Positions 56,701 to 64,000 of a DNA stretch of 64,000 nt are shown here, piece after piece. Every line of letters begins with the position of its first letter. Position 1 is the stretch's first letter. The stretch is taken from NCBI GenBank assembly GCA_038380435.1, contig JAWZYU010000013.1, positions 65,552,446 through 65,616,445 of the forward strand, written 5' to 3'. This stretch comes from Ryuthela nishihirai (lineage: Eukaryota > Arthropoda > Arachnida > Araneae > Heptathelidae). A program made the position numbers and the translations under genes. The notes under the pieces were generated by a model that made no database searches, was not told where the DNA came from, and saw only the letters and a list, made by a program, of their open reading frames with translations.

Positions 56701-57734
56701 TTGAAACTAGCACTCACCTCATTCATCAGTTCGTCAATTACCACCTTAAAATAAAACCATCTAGCTAGATCGCTAGCTCTTTCTTCTCTGTCTTTCAGCT
56801 TCATCTTGCAACAACTAGAAATGAAAATACTTCTGTCATTTCAGAGATCTTTTTGAAAGTAAGTGGATTCAATCAGTTTCATAAGACTCGCAATGAACAA
56901 CCTCAAATGCACAAGAAATAATCTAGATATTAATATATGACTTTTTTTAAATAACATTGGTAGCGTGATATTAAAAGCAATATTTTGTAAGCCCAACTTT
57001 AAAGAATTAGAATCAAAAACAAAATTATCTTGTTTCGATTTTAGTTATTTCGAAAACGAAACCACGTGTCTATAATTACGAGTTACAAATCATTGGGAAG
57101 AAGATGATGCCTTAACCTTTGCAAAGTCAATTTATTTCTTATATAATAAGAGTAATATAATAATTTTATCGCTGCCTTTTAAAACATTAATTTTTTAAAT
57201 AAAACTTAAAATCAACTAATATTCTATTTATGAAATATCTTTCTACGTAATAAGAACTGTATGAATTCTGAAATTGTACACCGTAGGAGAATAAGTGAAT
57301 GCAACATTAGATCTACCATACCTAAATAAGAAACTGAATGTGTGCAATATAGACTTTCAGTGGTAAAACAACTCAATCAAATTCGGATCCAGAGTTCAAC
57401 GTATAAATTTTATCATTCTAGTTAAACGGTTAATTCTACAAATTGCTTAATGATAACGAAAAAGTTACAAATGTTTAAAAATAAAGTATACATGTTTTCG
57501 ATTTAAATGCCAAGAGTGGAAAAATAACGATTATTATTTTGTGTCATCCTGGTCAGAAATAATTACTTTAAAATAATATTGTGATTTGTTTTAAAATTGT
57601 GTGAGGTATAAGATATTTTACATAATAAACATAATTATTATTATTACTTAAACATACCTCAATATTCGCTTAAATAATCTCCAAATACGTATAATTCTAT
57701 TCAAATCTCCTATGATAAGGTACTCAGCAACCAT
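47686..57734 (-). CDS. Seven-exon host gene, 190-aa protein of unknown family
   Basis: Hand-assembled spliced gene. Coding exons in order: 57734-57658, 56814-56718, 53186-53094, 51326-51189, 48895-48863, 48364-48325, 47780-47686. They sum to 573 nt, or 190 codons plus TAA. Every intron starts GT and ends AG, and phases match at each join (2, 0, 0, 0, 0, 1); two codons are split (Ser between exons 1 and 2, Lys between 6 and 7). The N-terminus is basic and amphipathic, followed by a helix-like stretch (WFYFKVVIDELMNE), an acidic middle, then WTPPKGFFPEY, and a basic C-terminus with a Cys cluster (CLFCCHC) ending KRDEE. I see no signal peptide or transmembrane segment. The Cys cluster beside basic residues could be lipid-modified or bind metal, but that is a guess. 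I recognise no family. Introns carry SINEs, MITEs and Tc1 relics. Continuous frame across six splices makes chance unlikely; expression is unproven. Confidence 0.72.
48325..48364 (-). CDS. Exon 6 of the seven-exon gene (40-nt microexon)
   Basis: 40 nt, encoding DVWTPPKGFFPEY plus one base. The acceptor is CCGTTTATAG and the donor ATA|GTGAGT. The leftover base joins AG of exon 7 to give Lys. Confidence 0.62.
48863..48895 (-). CDS. Exon 5 of the seven-exon gene (33-nt microexon)
   Basis: 33 nt, phase 0 to 0, encoding RVAFPATSRLS. The acceptor is GACTTTTCAG and the donor TCC|GTAAGT, both strong. On its own this would be weak evidence; it is supported by phase agreement with the exons on either side. 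Confidence 0.6.
49056..49487 (+). mobile_element. SINE-A copy in an intron, with internal duplication
   Basis: Complete head (GGTGGCTCAGTCGG, GGTTCGAGTCC) and body; longer than the reference because GCCATACCCTGCACACG occurs twice (about 49255 and 49289). Lies between exons 5 and 4 of the seven-exon gene, on the opposite strand. TSD not clear. Confidence 0.88.
50085..50390 (+). pseudogene. Tc1-like transposase relic in an intron
   Basis: Reads ICQHDNTTPL (second Asp region), then PPPIEHVWDMIGLSLQAHS (third acidic residue), then in another frame IPEDNVRNLYASMQQC. This is the C-terminal third of a Tc1-type transposase. Between exons 5 and 4. Different lineage from 41150-42372. Confidence 0.7.
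50823..51385. repeat. Segmental duplication, copy 1 (contains exon 4)
   Basis: Begins near TTCTAAAACTGATAGAAAAG and runs through AAGACAGATAAAATAAGG, AATAATTTAATACCAAGA, CTCTTCTGCTTAATTTACC and exon 4, to AACGCTTTGTAATGATCA. It matches 52685-53230 along its length except inside the exon. Confidence 0.88.
51189..51326 (-). CDS. Exon 4 of the seven-exon gene
   Basis: 138 nt, phase 0 to 0, 46 codons beginning QTAQVQMEKPEDYSW, with an acidic run (TESEEET) and a lysine-rich end (LKKGKEPNQAK). The acceptor is TTTGCATTTTCAG, the same as exon 3, and the donor is AAA|GTAAGG. Positional homologue of exon 3 by its flanks, but 15 residues longer. The only similarity I can see is K-x-x-D-Y and a following acidic stretch. 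Confidence 0.68.
51429..51856. mobile_element. Mariner-type MITE with ~110-bp inverted repeats, intronic
   Basis: Ends CAGGGTGAATCTGAAAAAG and the same inverted, flanked by TATA. Arm homology extends through ACGGGGTGGTA, GCAGCTATACGAGCAATAT and CGGAACGCAA. 428 bp. The overlapping ORFs are incidental. Ends resemble those of the element at 8742-9885 for the first eight bases. Confidence 0.88.
52030..52715. repeat. Three tandem copies of a ~230-bp unit, intronic
   Basis: GACTCGATTGCG starts at 52036, 52267 and 52492 (periods 231 and 225). Each unit has GATTGCGTCACTTG, a C-run of changing length, AAATCCGCGCCTG and AACAGTTCTAAAACTGAAA. Differences are almost only in homopolymer length. The first bases share the core motif of the satellite at 3587-6190. 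Confidence 0.93.
52685..53230. repeat. Segmental duplication, copy 2 (contains exon 3)
   Basis: Second copy of 50823-51385, offset about 1.86 kb. It has an extra small repeat of AAGTATTGTCAAT (52970-53035) not present in copy 1. Confidence 0.88.
53094..53186 (-). CDS. Exon 3 of the seven-exon gene
   Basis: 93 nt, phase 0 to 0, 31 codons beginning LAVRKTVDYILDTI and ending SVADK. The acceptor is TTTGCATTTTCAG and the donor AAG|GTAAAA. It lies in the second copy of a segmental duplication; the intron DNA on both sides matches that around exon 4 closely while the exon itself does not. Skipping it would not shift the frame. Confidence 0.68.
53231..53345 (+). pseudogene. LINE 3' end fragment, third copy
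   Basis: CCTGCAGATAAGCTTTAAGC then TTTGCGGGTCACC repeats the hairpin and adjoining 3'UTR of 3064-3581. A 5'-truncated LINE insertion inside an intron. Confidence 0.65.
53442..53660 (-). mobile_element. Old SINE-A copy
   Basis: Follows SINE-A order inverted (TTCACCTTTGAGCGG, AACAGTTAGGAGACAGAT, CCTCTCGTCAAGGTCATTCA, TTTAACATG) with heavy divergence and no tRNA head. Confidence 0.65.
53745..53860. repeat. Short tandem repeat, ~44-bp unit
   Basis: CTGTTAACCTCTGTG recurs at about 53757, 53798 and 53835, each followed by GACTGTTCAA-type sequence. Intronic; the ORFs across it show no motif. Confidence 0.7.
54250..54622 (-). mobile_element. SINE-A, full length with 13-bp TSD, intronic
   Basis: AGAGATCATTGGG lies at 54237-54249 and 54623-54635. 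Inverted; tail at left and complete tRNA-like head at right. In the long intron between exons 3 and 2, in the same orientation as the gene. Confidence 0.93.
54636..55365 (+). pseudogene. R280-like segment plus Tc1-like transposase relic
   Basis: 54640-55020 resembles 61497-61925 (TTGGTACTAATGAAATATTA, TAATTACTAATAAAATACTA). It runs into transposase sense: LLVDDNARSHRAQIVKVLRG, then in other frames LQEQTLHELRNALLETNE and ARCESCI. This is the C-terminal half of a Tc1-type protein with frameshifts. Intronic. Confidence 0.6.
55366..56717. other. Intron sequence, nothing recognised
   Basis: AT-rich. The short ORFs near 55957-56160 lack motifs. AACTATTTCCAACGTTTT recurs at about 56539 and 56581 as a small local repeat. 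Confidence 0.5.
56718..56814 (-). CDS. Exon 2 of the seven-exon gene
   Basis: 97 nt. The first base completes a Ser codon with exon 1; then 32 codons begin CCKMKLKDREERASDLARWF and end DELMNE. The acceptor is TTTCATTTCTAG and the donor GAG|GTGAGT. Only this frame is open through the exon, and it is the one the exon 1 phase demands. The segment reads as a charged helix with aromatic and hydrophobic residues. Confidence 0.7.
56815..57657. other. Intron 1 of the seven-exon gene
   Basis: AT-rich with no recognised repeat; bounded by GTATGT and TTTCTAG on the minus strand. Confidence 0.55.
57658..57734 (-). CDS. Exon 1 of the seven-exon gene (start codon)
   Basis: 77 nt: 25 codons plus AG. It starts MVAEYLIIGDLN and continues with a basic amphipathic stretch. 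The donor is GAG|GTATGT. An in-frame TAA lies at 57749-57747, so translation in this frame cannot begin further upstream in the same exon. That TAA ends a two-codon upstream ORF (ATG-CGC-TAA). A second upstream ATG, in another frame, overlaps the start. Base -3 is T and +4 is G, so the start context is moderate. Confidence 0.65.
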
Positions 57735-57739
57735 AAATC

Positions 57740-57920
57740 GTTTGTCTTAGCGCATACAAACATTACAAAATGTTAACTTTCCCGCGTCGTCAGGACAGTT
57801 CTAAACAGATTGCTTCTGTTATGCAACAGAACCCTCGACCGGAACTTCTTAAAATCTCTGTTGTTCGAACGAGTGCGTCACAATTAATCATCTCATTCTA
57901 GAGAGTATCTATCTATTGTT
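57740..57920 (-). promoter_or_regulatory. Presumed promoter and 5' leader of the seven-exon gene
   Basis: Upstream of the start codon the DNA is richer in G+C and CpG than the surrounding introns (for example ACGACGCGGG at about 57785). I see no convincing TATA box. The leader contains an in-frame two-codon upstream ORF and an overlapping out-of-frame one. Assigned by position only. Confidence 0.3.
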
Positions 57921-57972
57921 ATTGCCAGTGGTATGTAATGCATTAATTAAATAAAAAAAATAAATAAAATAT

Positions 57973-58162
57973 CTGTTCCCCATGGCCGAGTGGTTAGTGC
58001 GCTTGGCTACTGATCTACGGGACCTGGGTTCGAGCCCATCGTAAGGCATGGAATTTCGTGTTTTCTGCTGAGGTCCTGCCATCCTCACAGACCTTCTACT
58101 GTGGCATATAAACTGTCAGACCTCTTTGGCAAGCAGCTGCTTGAGGGGGTATTTTTTTATTT
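57973..58162 (+). mobile_element. SINE-B copy upstream of the gene
   Basis: Head CATGGCCGAGTGG, B box GGTTCGAGCCC, body with CAAGCAGCTGCTTG and a T-rich end. The first palindrome (GACAGG...CCTGTC) is deleted here. Confidence 0.88.
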
Positions 58163-58753
58163 TACAGTGTTCATATTTCTCATAATAGAAGTAACTCTGG
58201 GATATTAGTGAAGTTTTCTCTTTTAAGGTTCTCATTCAGAACTAACTCACGACTTAGAAATATATTTTTTCTCCTGTACAGGTAAACAAATCTGCTTTGA
58301 AACCTCTATTTAGGTCCACTAGTTTGTTTAAGTTTATAGTTTAAATTCCAAGTTTGTTTAAGATTCCTAGTTTATCTAATTCCTTAGTCTTAGCTGCGTT
58401 TAGAGTCGCTACTGGTAAACTAGCTTTTCACTCTTTACCGTTCGTTCCTTACTAAATTTATAGTTGTACATTTTTAATTTGGTATTTCTATACTTAGTTT
58501 TAAAAATTAAAAATTTTGATTGTTTTCGGATAGATTTCTGGTATTTTACGGAAATCCGTCCTTTTCAAATTCCGGTTTGTACCGGTTTCTTACTCTTGTA
58601 ATTGTGAGTTTTTGCGTTCGAAATATTCGAATATTTTACATATATTTACTTAAATTTGTTCTTTTCTTTAAACTGACTTCTATTTTAGTCTTATTTTATA
58701 CTTATTTCACTTTTGTTAACTACTTTTTATTTGAAAATTTCAAAGCTTTCAAA

Positions 58754-59065
58754 ATGTCAAATTTTGAAGTTACTGATTTTTCCAGCGCGGCCCACACAGA
58801 GAGCTGCTCTGGATTTGTCGTCACTGCGAACCACACAGAGACCTCTGGAGCTGAAGTCTCTATGGATAGCTCTCAACTGAGTTATAACTCGCAAATCTGC
58901 ACGTTTTTCTCGGAGAAAAATAAACCTTTATATGAATTAAACTCCACATTAGTGAATTTACCTTCCATGAAGGACATCAGTAGTATTATCCCATTATACG
59001 AATCACCCTTTGCACAGCGCTTTCCCCCTAGACGTCACCAGCCACGCCCCCACTCGGTTTCGTGA
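58754..59065 (+). CDS. Unassigned ORF, 103 codons (181 with upstream extension)
   Basis: From the ATG at 58754 it reads MSNFEVTDFSSAAHTESC, Ser/Thr-rich, and ends RRHQPRPHSVS. The frame stays open back to 58520, but that part is hydrophobic low-complexity AT-rich sequence and probably not coding. Composition changes sharply near 58754. It is followed at once by repetitive C-rich DNA, so a transposon-derived ORF is possible. No family recognised and no splice evidence. Confidence 0.25.
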   Translation: MSNFEVTDFSSAAHTESCSGFVVTANHTETSGAEVSMDSSQLSYNSQICTFFSEKNKPLYELNSTLVNLPSMKDISSIIPLYESPFAQRFPPRRHQPRPHSVS

Positions 59066-59905
59066 TATGACGTCACTGACCAGGCCCCCTTATAAAATAT
59101 TCATAATTAATAAAGACCCCTGGTTGGCCTGTATTTTTATCCCCCCTCATTAAAACCCACCTTATTCAAAGTTTCGCACCTTTATTAAAAACCCATGGTG
59201 CCATCTAGTGTATATCATGACTGCTATGCTTTAGAAAAGCCCTCTATTTTAGCCGTAATTTTTCCAATTTTTGACCCCCCTTCATTAAGAAAACCCCCTT
59301 ATCAAAAGTTCCACCCCCATTATTAAAAACCCTATCAAAACTGCCCCATGGTTGACCCATGTATTTTTAAGCCCCCCTCTTTAAAGATCCCTTGTTGACC
59401 CACCTGTATTTTTTAAGCCTCCCTGAAATGTCACCTGAAAAAAGTCTTCGATTTTTGGTGGCGCCATCTAGTGTATACTTTAGCAAGATTTTAACTGCAA
59501 GTCCCAAATTTTTTTGATTTCCCCTTATCAAAAGTTCCGCCCCCCTTTATTAAAAACCCTTGGAGCCATCTAGTGTATATCATGAGTACTATACTCTAGC
59601 AAGCCCTCTATTTTAACCAAAAATTTTCCAATTTTTGACTTCCCCCCCTCATTAAAAAACCCTTATCAAAAGTTCCACCCCCTGTATAAAACTCCCCCTC
59701 ACCGATCACAAACTCCCGAATAAGTCCCTTGGTTTCTACTCTCATCTAAAATTTATCAAGTCTAACTGAACTTTCGGTGGCAACGTTCAGGTCATCCCCT
59801 CTCAGAATGGCTGATGCAATCCTCAAAAATAATTGCAAAGACCAAGAAAACTTTCAGTGGCATCCTCTCTCAGATTGACTGATGCAATCCACAAAAATAA
59901 TTACA
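59066..59905. repeat. Degenerate repeats with a CATCTAGTGTATA core
   Basis: GCCATCTAGTGTATA recurs near 59201, 59463 and 59567, amid TTATCAAAAGTTCC and CCCCC(C)TTATTAAAAACCC motifs, as an imperfect array. At 59770-59905 an ~85-bp unit with GATGCAATCC and CAAAAATAATT is duplicated. No gene. Confidence 0.65.
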
Positions 59906-60639
59906 AAGTCCAATATTTTGTGACATCGACCTTCATATAATTCTGAGTCCGGCGATGCGCATTTTGTAACAAGTGTTTGGTACCTCACCTGTACCTGGGA
60001 CCACGATTGCGGAAAACCAACTCGCACTCTTGATCGTAGTTTTCGGTAACATCTCGAAATTTTTCTAAGTCCAGAGATGTCACTCACTGACAGCCCTTCT
60101 GACTCAACTGCATTGAACCAATGAAACAAACTTCTTTAATTCCCGTATATCCATTACATCATGAAAAGAATAATTATTTCACTTTGTCATTAGAGTTGAA
60201 AAGATTCTTGAGGAATGTGAAACTCACGTAGTTTGCAGTTCTTCCCATAAGTAAAGGATTTAGATAAACAGTAGCATATCTGTTTTCACATCGACGGGGT
60301 GCTCCATAGGTCAGTGCATAAGTGCCCCATGACCTTTATGATTGATGAGTTTTTATATTGATGAGTTATCGCCGGTTGGGCTGCCTGTTCGTGCTGGGCA
60401 TCTCTGACCCATTTCTTCGAATTAAGCGACAAGGTCGTGTTAAATTTTAAGAAGTGGGAGAGCATATGGCGGGAATTTTTCTATTTTTTAAGAAGGGTAT
60501 TTCTGGACTTGGGACGTTTCACACAGAGTGACTCTTAGTTTGTAAAGACATTATTTTTTTCTGTCACTTATATCCAATGTACGCTCTATGTGAGAACATC
60601 GACTTTTGTGACAAAAATGCAGAATTCTTAAGACTACGC
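59906..60639. other. Nothing firmly recognised
   Basis: A 91-codon minus frame (60129-59854) overlaps the duplicated repeat and has no motif. A possible short exon at 60228-60279 (minus) is discussed among rejected items. Confidence 0.4.
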
Positions 60640-61930
60640 TTCGTCGTCTGTCTGTCTGTCCGTCTGTAGACATTGAACTTTTTTGTTTACAGAGATAAAT
60701 TCGAAATTTTTTTGCTTTGGGTATTGATGAAATATTGCGACATGCAGTTTCCAAATCTCTCTAAAGCTATAATTATGACCTCTACCGGTGGAAAAATTTG
60801 AACATTCTAAAATTTACAACGAATATTGCAAACGATATATTTAAGCCATTAATTTAAAATTTTGGTGGGGGAATGTGAACATCATGAAATTTCCACTGAC
60901 GACAATGAGTTGGCGCTTTAGACCCAGGGCGATGGGAAAACACAACTTTTTTTTGGTTTTACAACTAACTGTTGATTATTAGAGATGAATGTAAAATTCT
61001 TTTTCGGGTTAGATTCGCTCTTTTGGAATCTTCGAAATCCTATAATAACGCCCTGTAACGGTGGAAAACTTTGAAAGTTGCAAATGAATATTGCAAAAGA
61101 CATATTTATGCTAGAAATTTGTGATTTTGGTGGTGGAATGTGAAGGTTACGGAATTTTCATTGCCAACAATGAGTTGTCGCCTTAAACCCGGGGATGGTG
61201 GGAAAACACATTTTTTTTGTTTTAGCAGATAATTGTTTGTATTTAGAGATAAATAGAAACTTTTTGGGCGTTAGATAGGAATGGATAAAACATTATGACT
61301 CCCACTTGCGGAATCTTTCGAACACTATAATTGCGCCCTCTAATGGTGAAAAAAGTTGAAAATTCAAAAATTTCGAACGAATATTAGAACAATGTATTAA
61401 CGATAAAAAATTGAATTTCGGTGATTGAATGTGAACGTCATGAAGTTTGCATTGGAAACAATGAAAATCACAATTAAAACACTCTATTTTCGTTGGGTTG
61501 GTACTAATGAAATATTATATATAATTCACAGTTCTGAAATACTTAGGTAGTATTAATACATATATATCTTTACAGATTACAAAATACGGAAATGGCAAAG
61601 CGTGAAACGAGTTTCAAAAATAATATGAAAGTAATGAATATAAAATTTTAATGGTAGCTTCTTAAGAAATATTTAACAGTCACAAATAATTTACTTATTT
61701 TTCTCAGAGAGCTGTGGAAAATGCACCATTTTAAATTTAAGAATTAAAAGAAAAAGAATTTTATGTTGTATAATTACTAATAAAATACTATTTGCATTTT
61801 TCCTCATCATTCGCTAGCTCAAATTCAAACTTTAAGGAATGAAAGAATAGGTAAAGGAAAAACGTCATTCGCTTTGAAAACGAGATTTTCACATGAGCCA
61901 GAGGCGATATGCATTCTTCTAGTTTTAAAA
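60640..61930 (+). repeat. R280 repeat array, longest copy
   Basis: Leader GTCTGTCTGTCTGTCCGTCT then CTGTAGACATTGAAC, followed by units of about 280 bp starting near 60715, 60995 and 61270, and a diverged fourth from about 61497. Shared motifs: ATTGATGAAATATTGCG, GCGCCCTCTAATGGTG, CGAATATTGCAAA, GGTGGTGGAATGTGAA, CAACAATGAGTTG. The last part matches 54640-55080. Confidence 0.75.
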
Positions 61931-62589
61931 ATTAAGTGAGTCAACATCACTCTCTTATATATCTCTTATATGAATGTTAAAAAACGATTTTGCATTTTAA
62001 ATACGCTATCATATCAAAATGATAGAAAATTTCCATAATATATCAATATGTATCTAACGTCGAATACAATGAGTTTTACCTAGACCCCCAAAGGATCTGC
62101 GATGTAATTTTAGTATTTCAAAATAATTCTTTAAGGTTGCATCAACGGTAATTGCGCATTTAACGCGATTACATAATGGAGTCACATTTTATTGCATTTG
62201 TCTATAATTATGTCAATTTATGGATGGCAACATCTCATGTTGATTGCCTGCTGATGATATAAAATTGTTGACGCATCGAATTTCATCATCGGGTATTTAA
62301 ACACAAACTGCAAAACGATCAAAAAATGAAGATATAATCCATTCTTAACACGTTTAACAAATCCTTGTTGTTAATATCTATATTTCAATTCAACAAAAAA
62401 TATCGGGTAATGATGAAAAGAGGATCCGCAAAAAGAGTGACACTTCGTAGGTGATCCATGACGGTAAGAAGATAGGAACCACTTCTAAAATACGCATTTA
62501 ATGGAAGAATGTGAATGAAGTGGTCAGTCAGATCGTGTTTGCTTTGAATCTTTGCATTTTTGAGCAAGGGCATGCCATTGCAGTGACGT
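61931..62589. other. AT-rich, nothing recognised
   Basis: No coding sense; a 62-codon minus frame at 62385-62573 has no motif. Confidence 0.5.
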
Positions 62590-62778
62590 CATAAATTACA
62601 CCTTCTCCACCGTTGTCGAGCGAGGCAACATTGGGCTATGGAATGGAGAAGAGGTTTGTTTATAGATGAGTCCTGATTCTGTTTCGGCGTTTGTCCGCTT
62701 TATCCGCATGGTGTCAGTGTCATCAACAACGTGAGTAAGCCTATTCCATTTAGACATATTTTTTCTGAGCTCACCAAT

Positions 62779-62830
62779 CTTATAAACAGCTTGATAGTGA
62801 ATATTCATCCACTATCAAGCTGTTTATAAG
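62779..62830. repeat. Hairpin with 21-bp perfect stem at SINE-C 3' end
   Basis: CTTATAAACAGCTTGATAGT continues one more paired base, then a short AT-rich loop, then the exact reverse complement. The right SINE-C copy has only the first arm. Confidence 0.75.
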
Positions 62831-63116
62831 TGACAGGAGAAGATGGGTGAAGAGGAAAAGCTGCCTTGAGCAGGGTGGGATCTGAACCCGCGACCTCCTG
62901 ATCACATGTCAGGTGCTCTGACCACTAGTCAATCCCTCGTCTACTGCTTATATTATACCATACTCCATCTGATCAATCACTGTCTTTTGGGTGCATCTGG
63001 ACACTCTATGTCACCAGGAGGTCGTGGGTTCAGATCCCATCCAGATCAAGACAATTTTTCCTTTATACCCATTCTCCGTTCACTTATAAACAGCTTGATA
63101 GTGGATGAATATTCAT
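62779..63116. mobile_element. Inverted pair of tRNA-Thr-like SINEs (SINE-C)
   Basis: The left copy (minus, about 62942-62779) has a tRNA-like head: GGATTGACTAGTGGTCAGAG (A-box region), CCTGA-CATGTGA-TCAGG (anticodon stem-loop, UGU as in Thr), GGGTTCAGATCCC (B box). Its body ends in CTTATAAACAGCTTGATAGT and a hairpin. The right copy (plus, about 62960-63116) repeats CAGGAGGTCGTGGGTTCAG, TTTTTCCTT, ACCCATTCTCC and the same 3' part. The two heads face each other. Confidence 0.7.
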
Positions 63117-63139
63117 CAAGCCTGTTCCATTAGCCGCCA

Positions 63140-63460
63140 CATGGTCCACCATGGTATAATGGTATTGGGTGGCATCACATAGGACATCCAGACACCTCTA
63201 CTCCATGTTTCTGGAGCGCTAACGGACATTGCTTCGATGACATTGTTAATCCTGTGGCATGACGCTTCCTTACCATCATGCCTGGATTGATTCTGCAGCA
63301 GGACAATGTCACCCCCTACACTGCATGTGCAACGATGGACAGTGTCCAAGGTATGACACATTCTCCCATGTCCGTCATACCGTAACCTTCGAGACTCAAG
63401 GCCTTTGCAATCTAAACTGACGTCACATCCTATGGATCCACAGTGCATCCTGCGCACGTA
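63140..63460 (+). pseudogene. Tc1-like transposase relic
   Basis: Reads IMVLGGIT (the usual VWGGI region) and, in another frame, GLILQQDNVTPYTACATMD (second catalytic Asp), with frame breaks between. The downstream part is unreadable. The minus-strand ORF across it is a shadow. Confidence 0.65.
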
Positions 63461-64000
63461 GTTCTATCGTAGCAAATCGAGCATTTACTTTTTTTTATAA
63501 GATCGGTGGGCATTTTTGTGTAGCACTGTGCTCAAAAACTGATTGACATGGTATTATTATATGGTATATATATGTACATTAGAGTAATATTTCTATGGCA
63601 AACCTTAAAATAGGGAAGACGTTGAAACTAAAATAGATCTTGATTTGTAATTGTGCTAAATTGATGACTGAAAATCATATAATAAATATAAATCGTCGTT
63701 TAACGTTCTCTGAACATGTATAACCATATATAAATTACCAGGAGCGTCTTAATCGGTTCTACATATAATTACAATGACACAATATGTTTAAAAATAAGGT
63801 AAAATGCGAATAATTACTCGGTTATATATTAACAAAAATAAAATCATTTCCTTGACATATTTTTCCTGATAAATGCTGTCAATAATTGATCGTTTTTTAT
63901 ACCATTGATAATATAATCATGACATAAATTGTTATGGAAAAATAGTGTGTTATATTAAAAGGAAAAAAAAAAACACGCAAAAATTCTTCAGAACAATTTT
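63461..64000. other. AT-rich window end
   Basis: Nothing recognised. Confidence 0.5.

Noticed and set aside
60228..60279. Possible minus-strand exon encoding YATVYLNPLLMGRTANY with a GTGAGT donor, upstream of the seven-exon gene
   Set aside because: Its acceptor lacks a pyrimidine tract, and its end phase (0) does not join exon 1, which starts with its own ATG after an in-frame stop and has no good acceptor before it. It could be a separate gene's exon, but there is no second piece to support it.
63116..63457. 113-codon minus-strand ORF
   Set aside because: Its complement carries the Tc1 motif GLILQQDN; the minus frame has no motif.

Overview
This is a eukaryotic nuclear window, AT-rich and crowded with transposable elements. 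The mix (Jockey-, I- and RTE/BovB-like LINEs, Tc1/mariner and hAT elements, two abundant tRNA-derived SINE families, one Ty3-like LTR element) and a spread-out gene with canonical GT-AG introns suggest an arthropod, possibly a chelicerate. That placement is inference. There are no prokaryotic operons, no CRISPR array and no tRNA gene that looks functional.

Layout. 1-3580: decayed Jockey-type LINE, then a 3' LINE fragment with a 3'UTR hairpin. 3587-6835: a ~135-bp satellite holding a SINE with a clear target-site duplication. 7915-8580: a dispersed ~280-bp repeat. 8742-9885: internally deleted mariner-like transposon. 10163-10980: hAT-like MITE containing a SINE. 11060-16090 (minus): Jockey-type LINE with ORF1 and ORF2, broken by a hAT MITE and with its reverse-transcriptase motifs out of order. 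16378-19245 (minus): RTE-like LINE. 19311-20700: SINEs and a tandem duplication that preserves an empty insertion site. 20705-21745: higher-order minisatellite. 23548-28212: SINEs and a minus-strand LTR retrotransposon with a CCHC gag. 28960-31110: candidate solo LTR and a very old tandem array. 31182-31411 (minus): an orphan membrane-protein-like exon. 31945-36266: hAT-like ends around a nearly complete RTE-like LINE with a (GAT/GAC)n tail. 36480-39440 (minus): I-type LINE with RNase H and a fresh 4 x 124-bp expansion in its RT. 39440-47500: mixed transposons and SINEs, including a SINE with its A-box quintupled and a foldback MITE inside a SINE.

47686-57734 (minus) is, in my reading, the most important part: a host gene assembled by hand from seven small exons. 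All six junctions have GT-AG sites and matching codon phase, giving an uninterrupted 190-residue protein that I cannot assign to any family. Exons 3 and 4 sit in a segmental duplication whose flanking intron DNA is still about nine-tenths identical by eye, while the two exons differ in length and almost entirely in sequence. The gene's introns hold most of the transposons of this part of the window.

58160-64000: an unassigned ORF, degenerate repeats, more ~280-bp repeats, and an inverted pair of tRNA-Thr-like SINEs beside a Tc1 relic. Apart from the seven-exon gene and perhaps the orphan exon, I see no functional host coding sequence. Long open frames elsewhere are decayed transposon proteins or readings of simple repeats.
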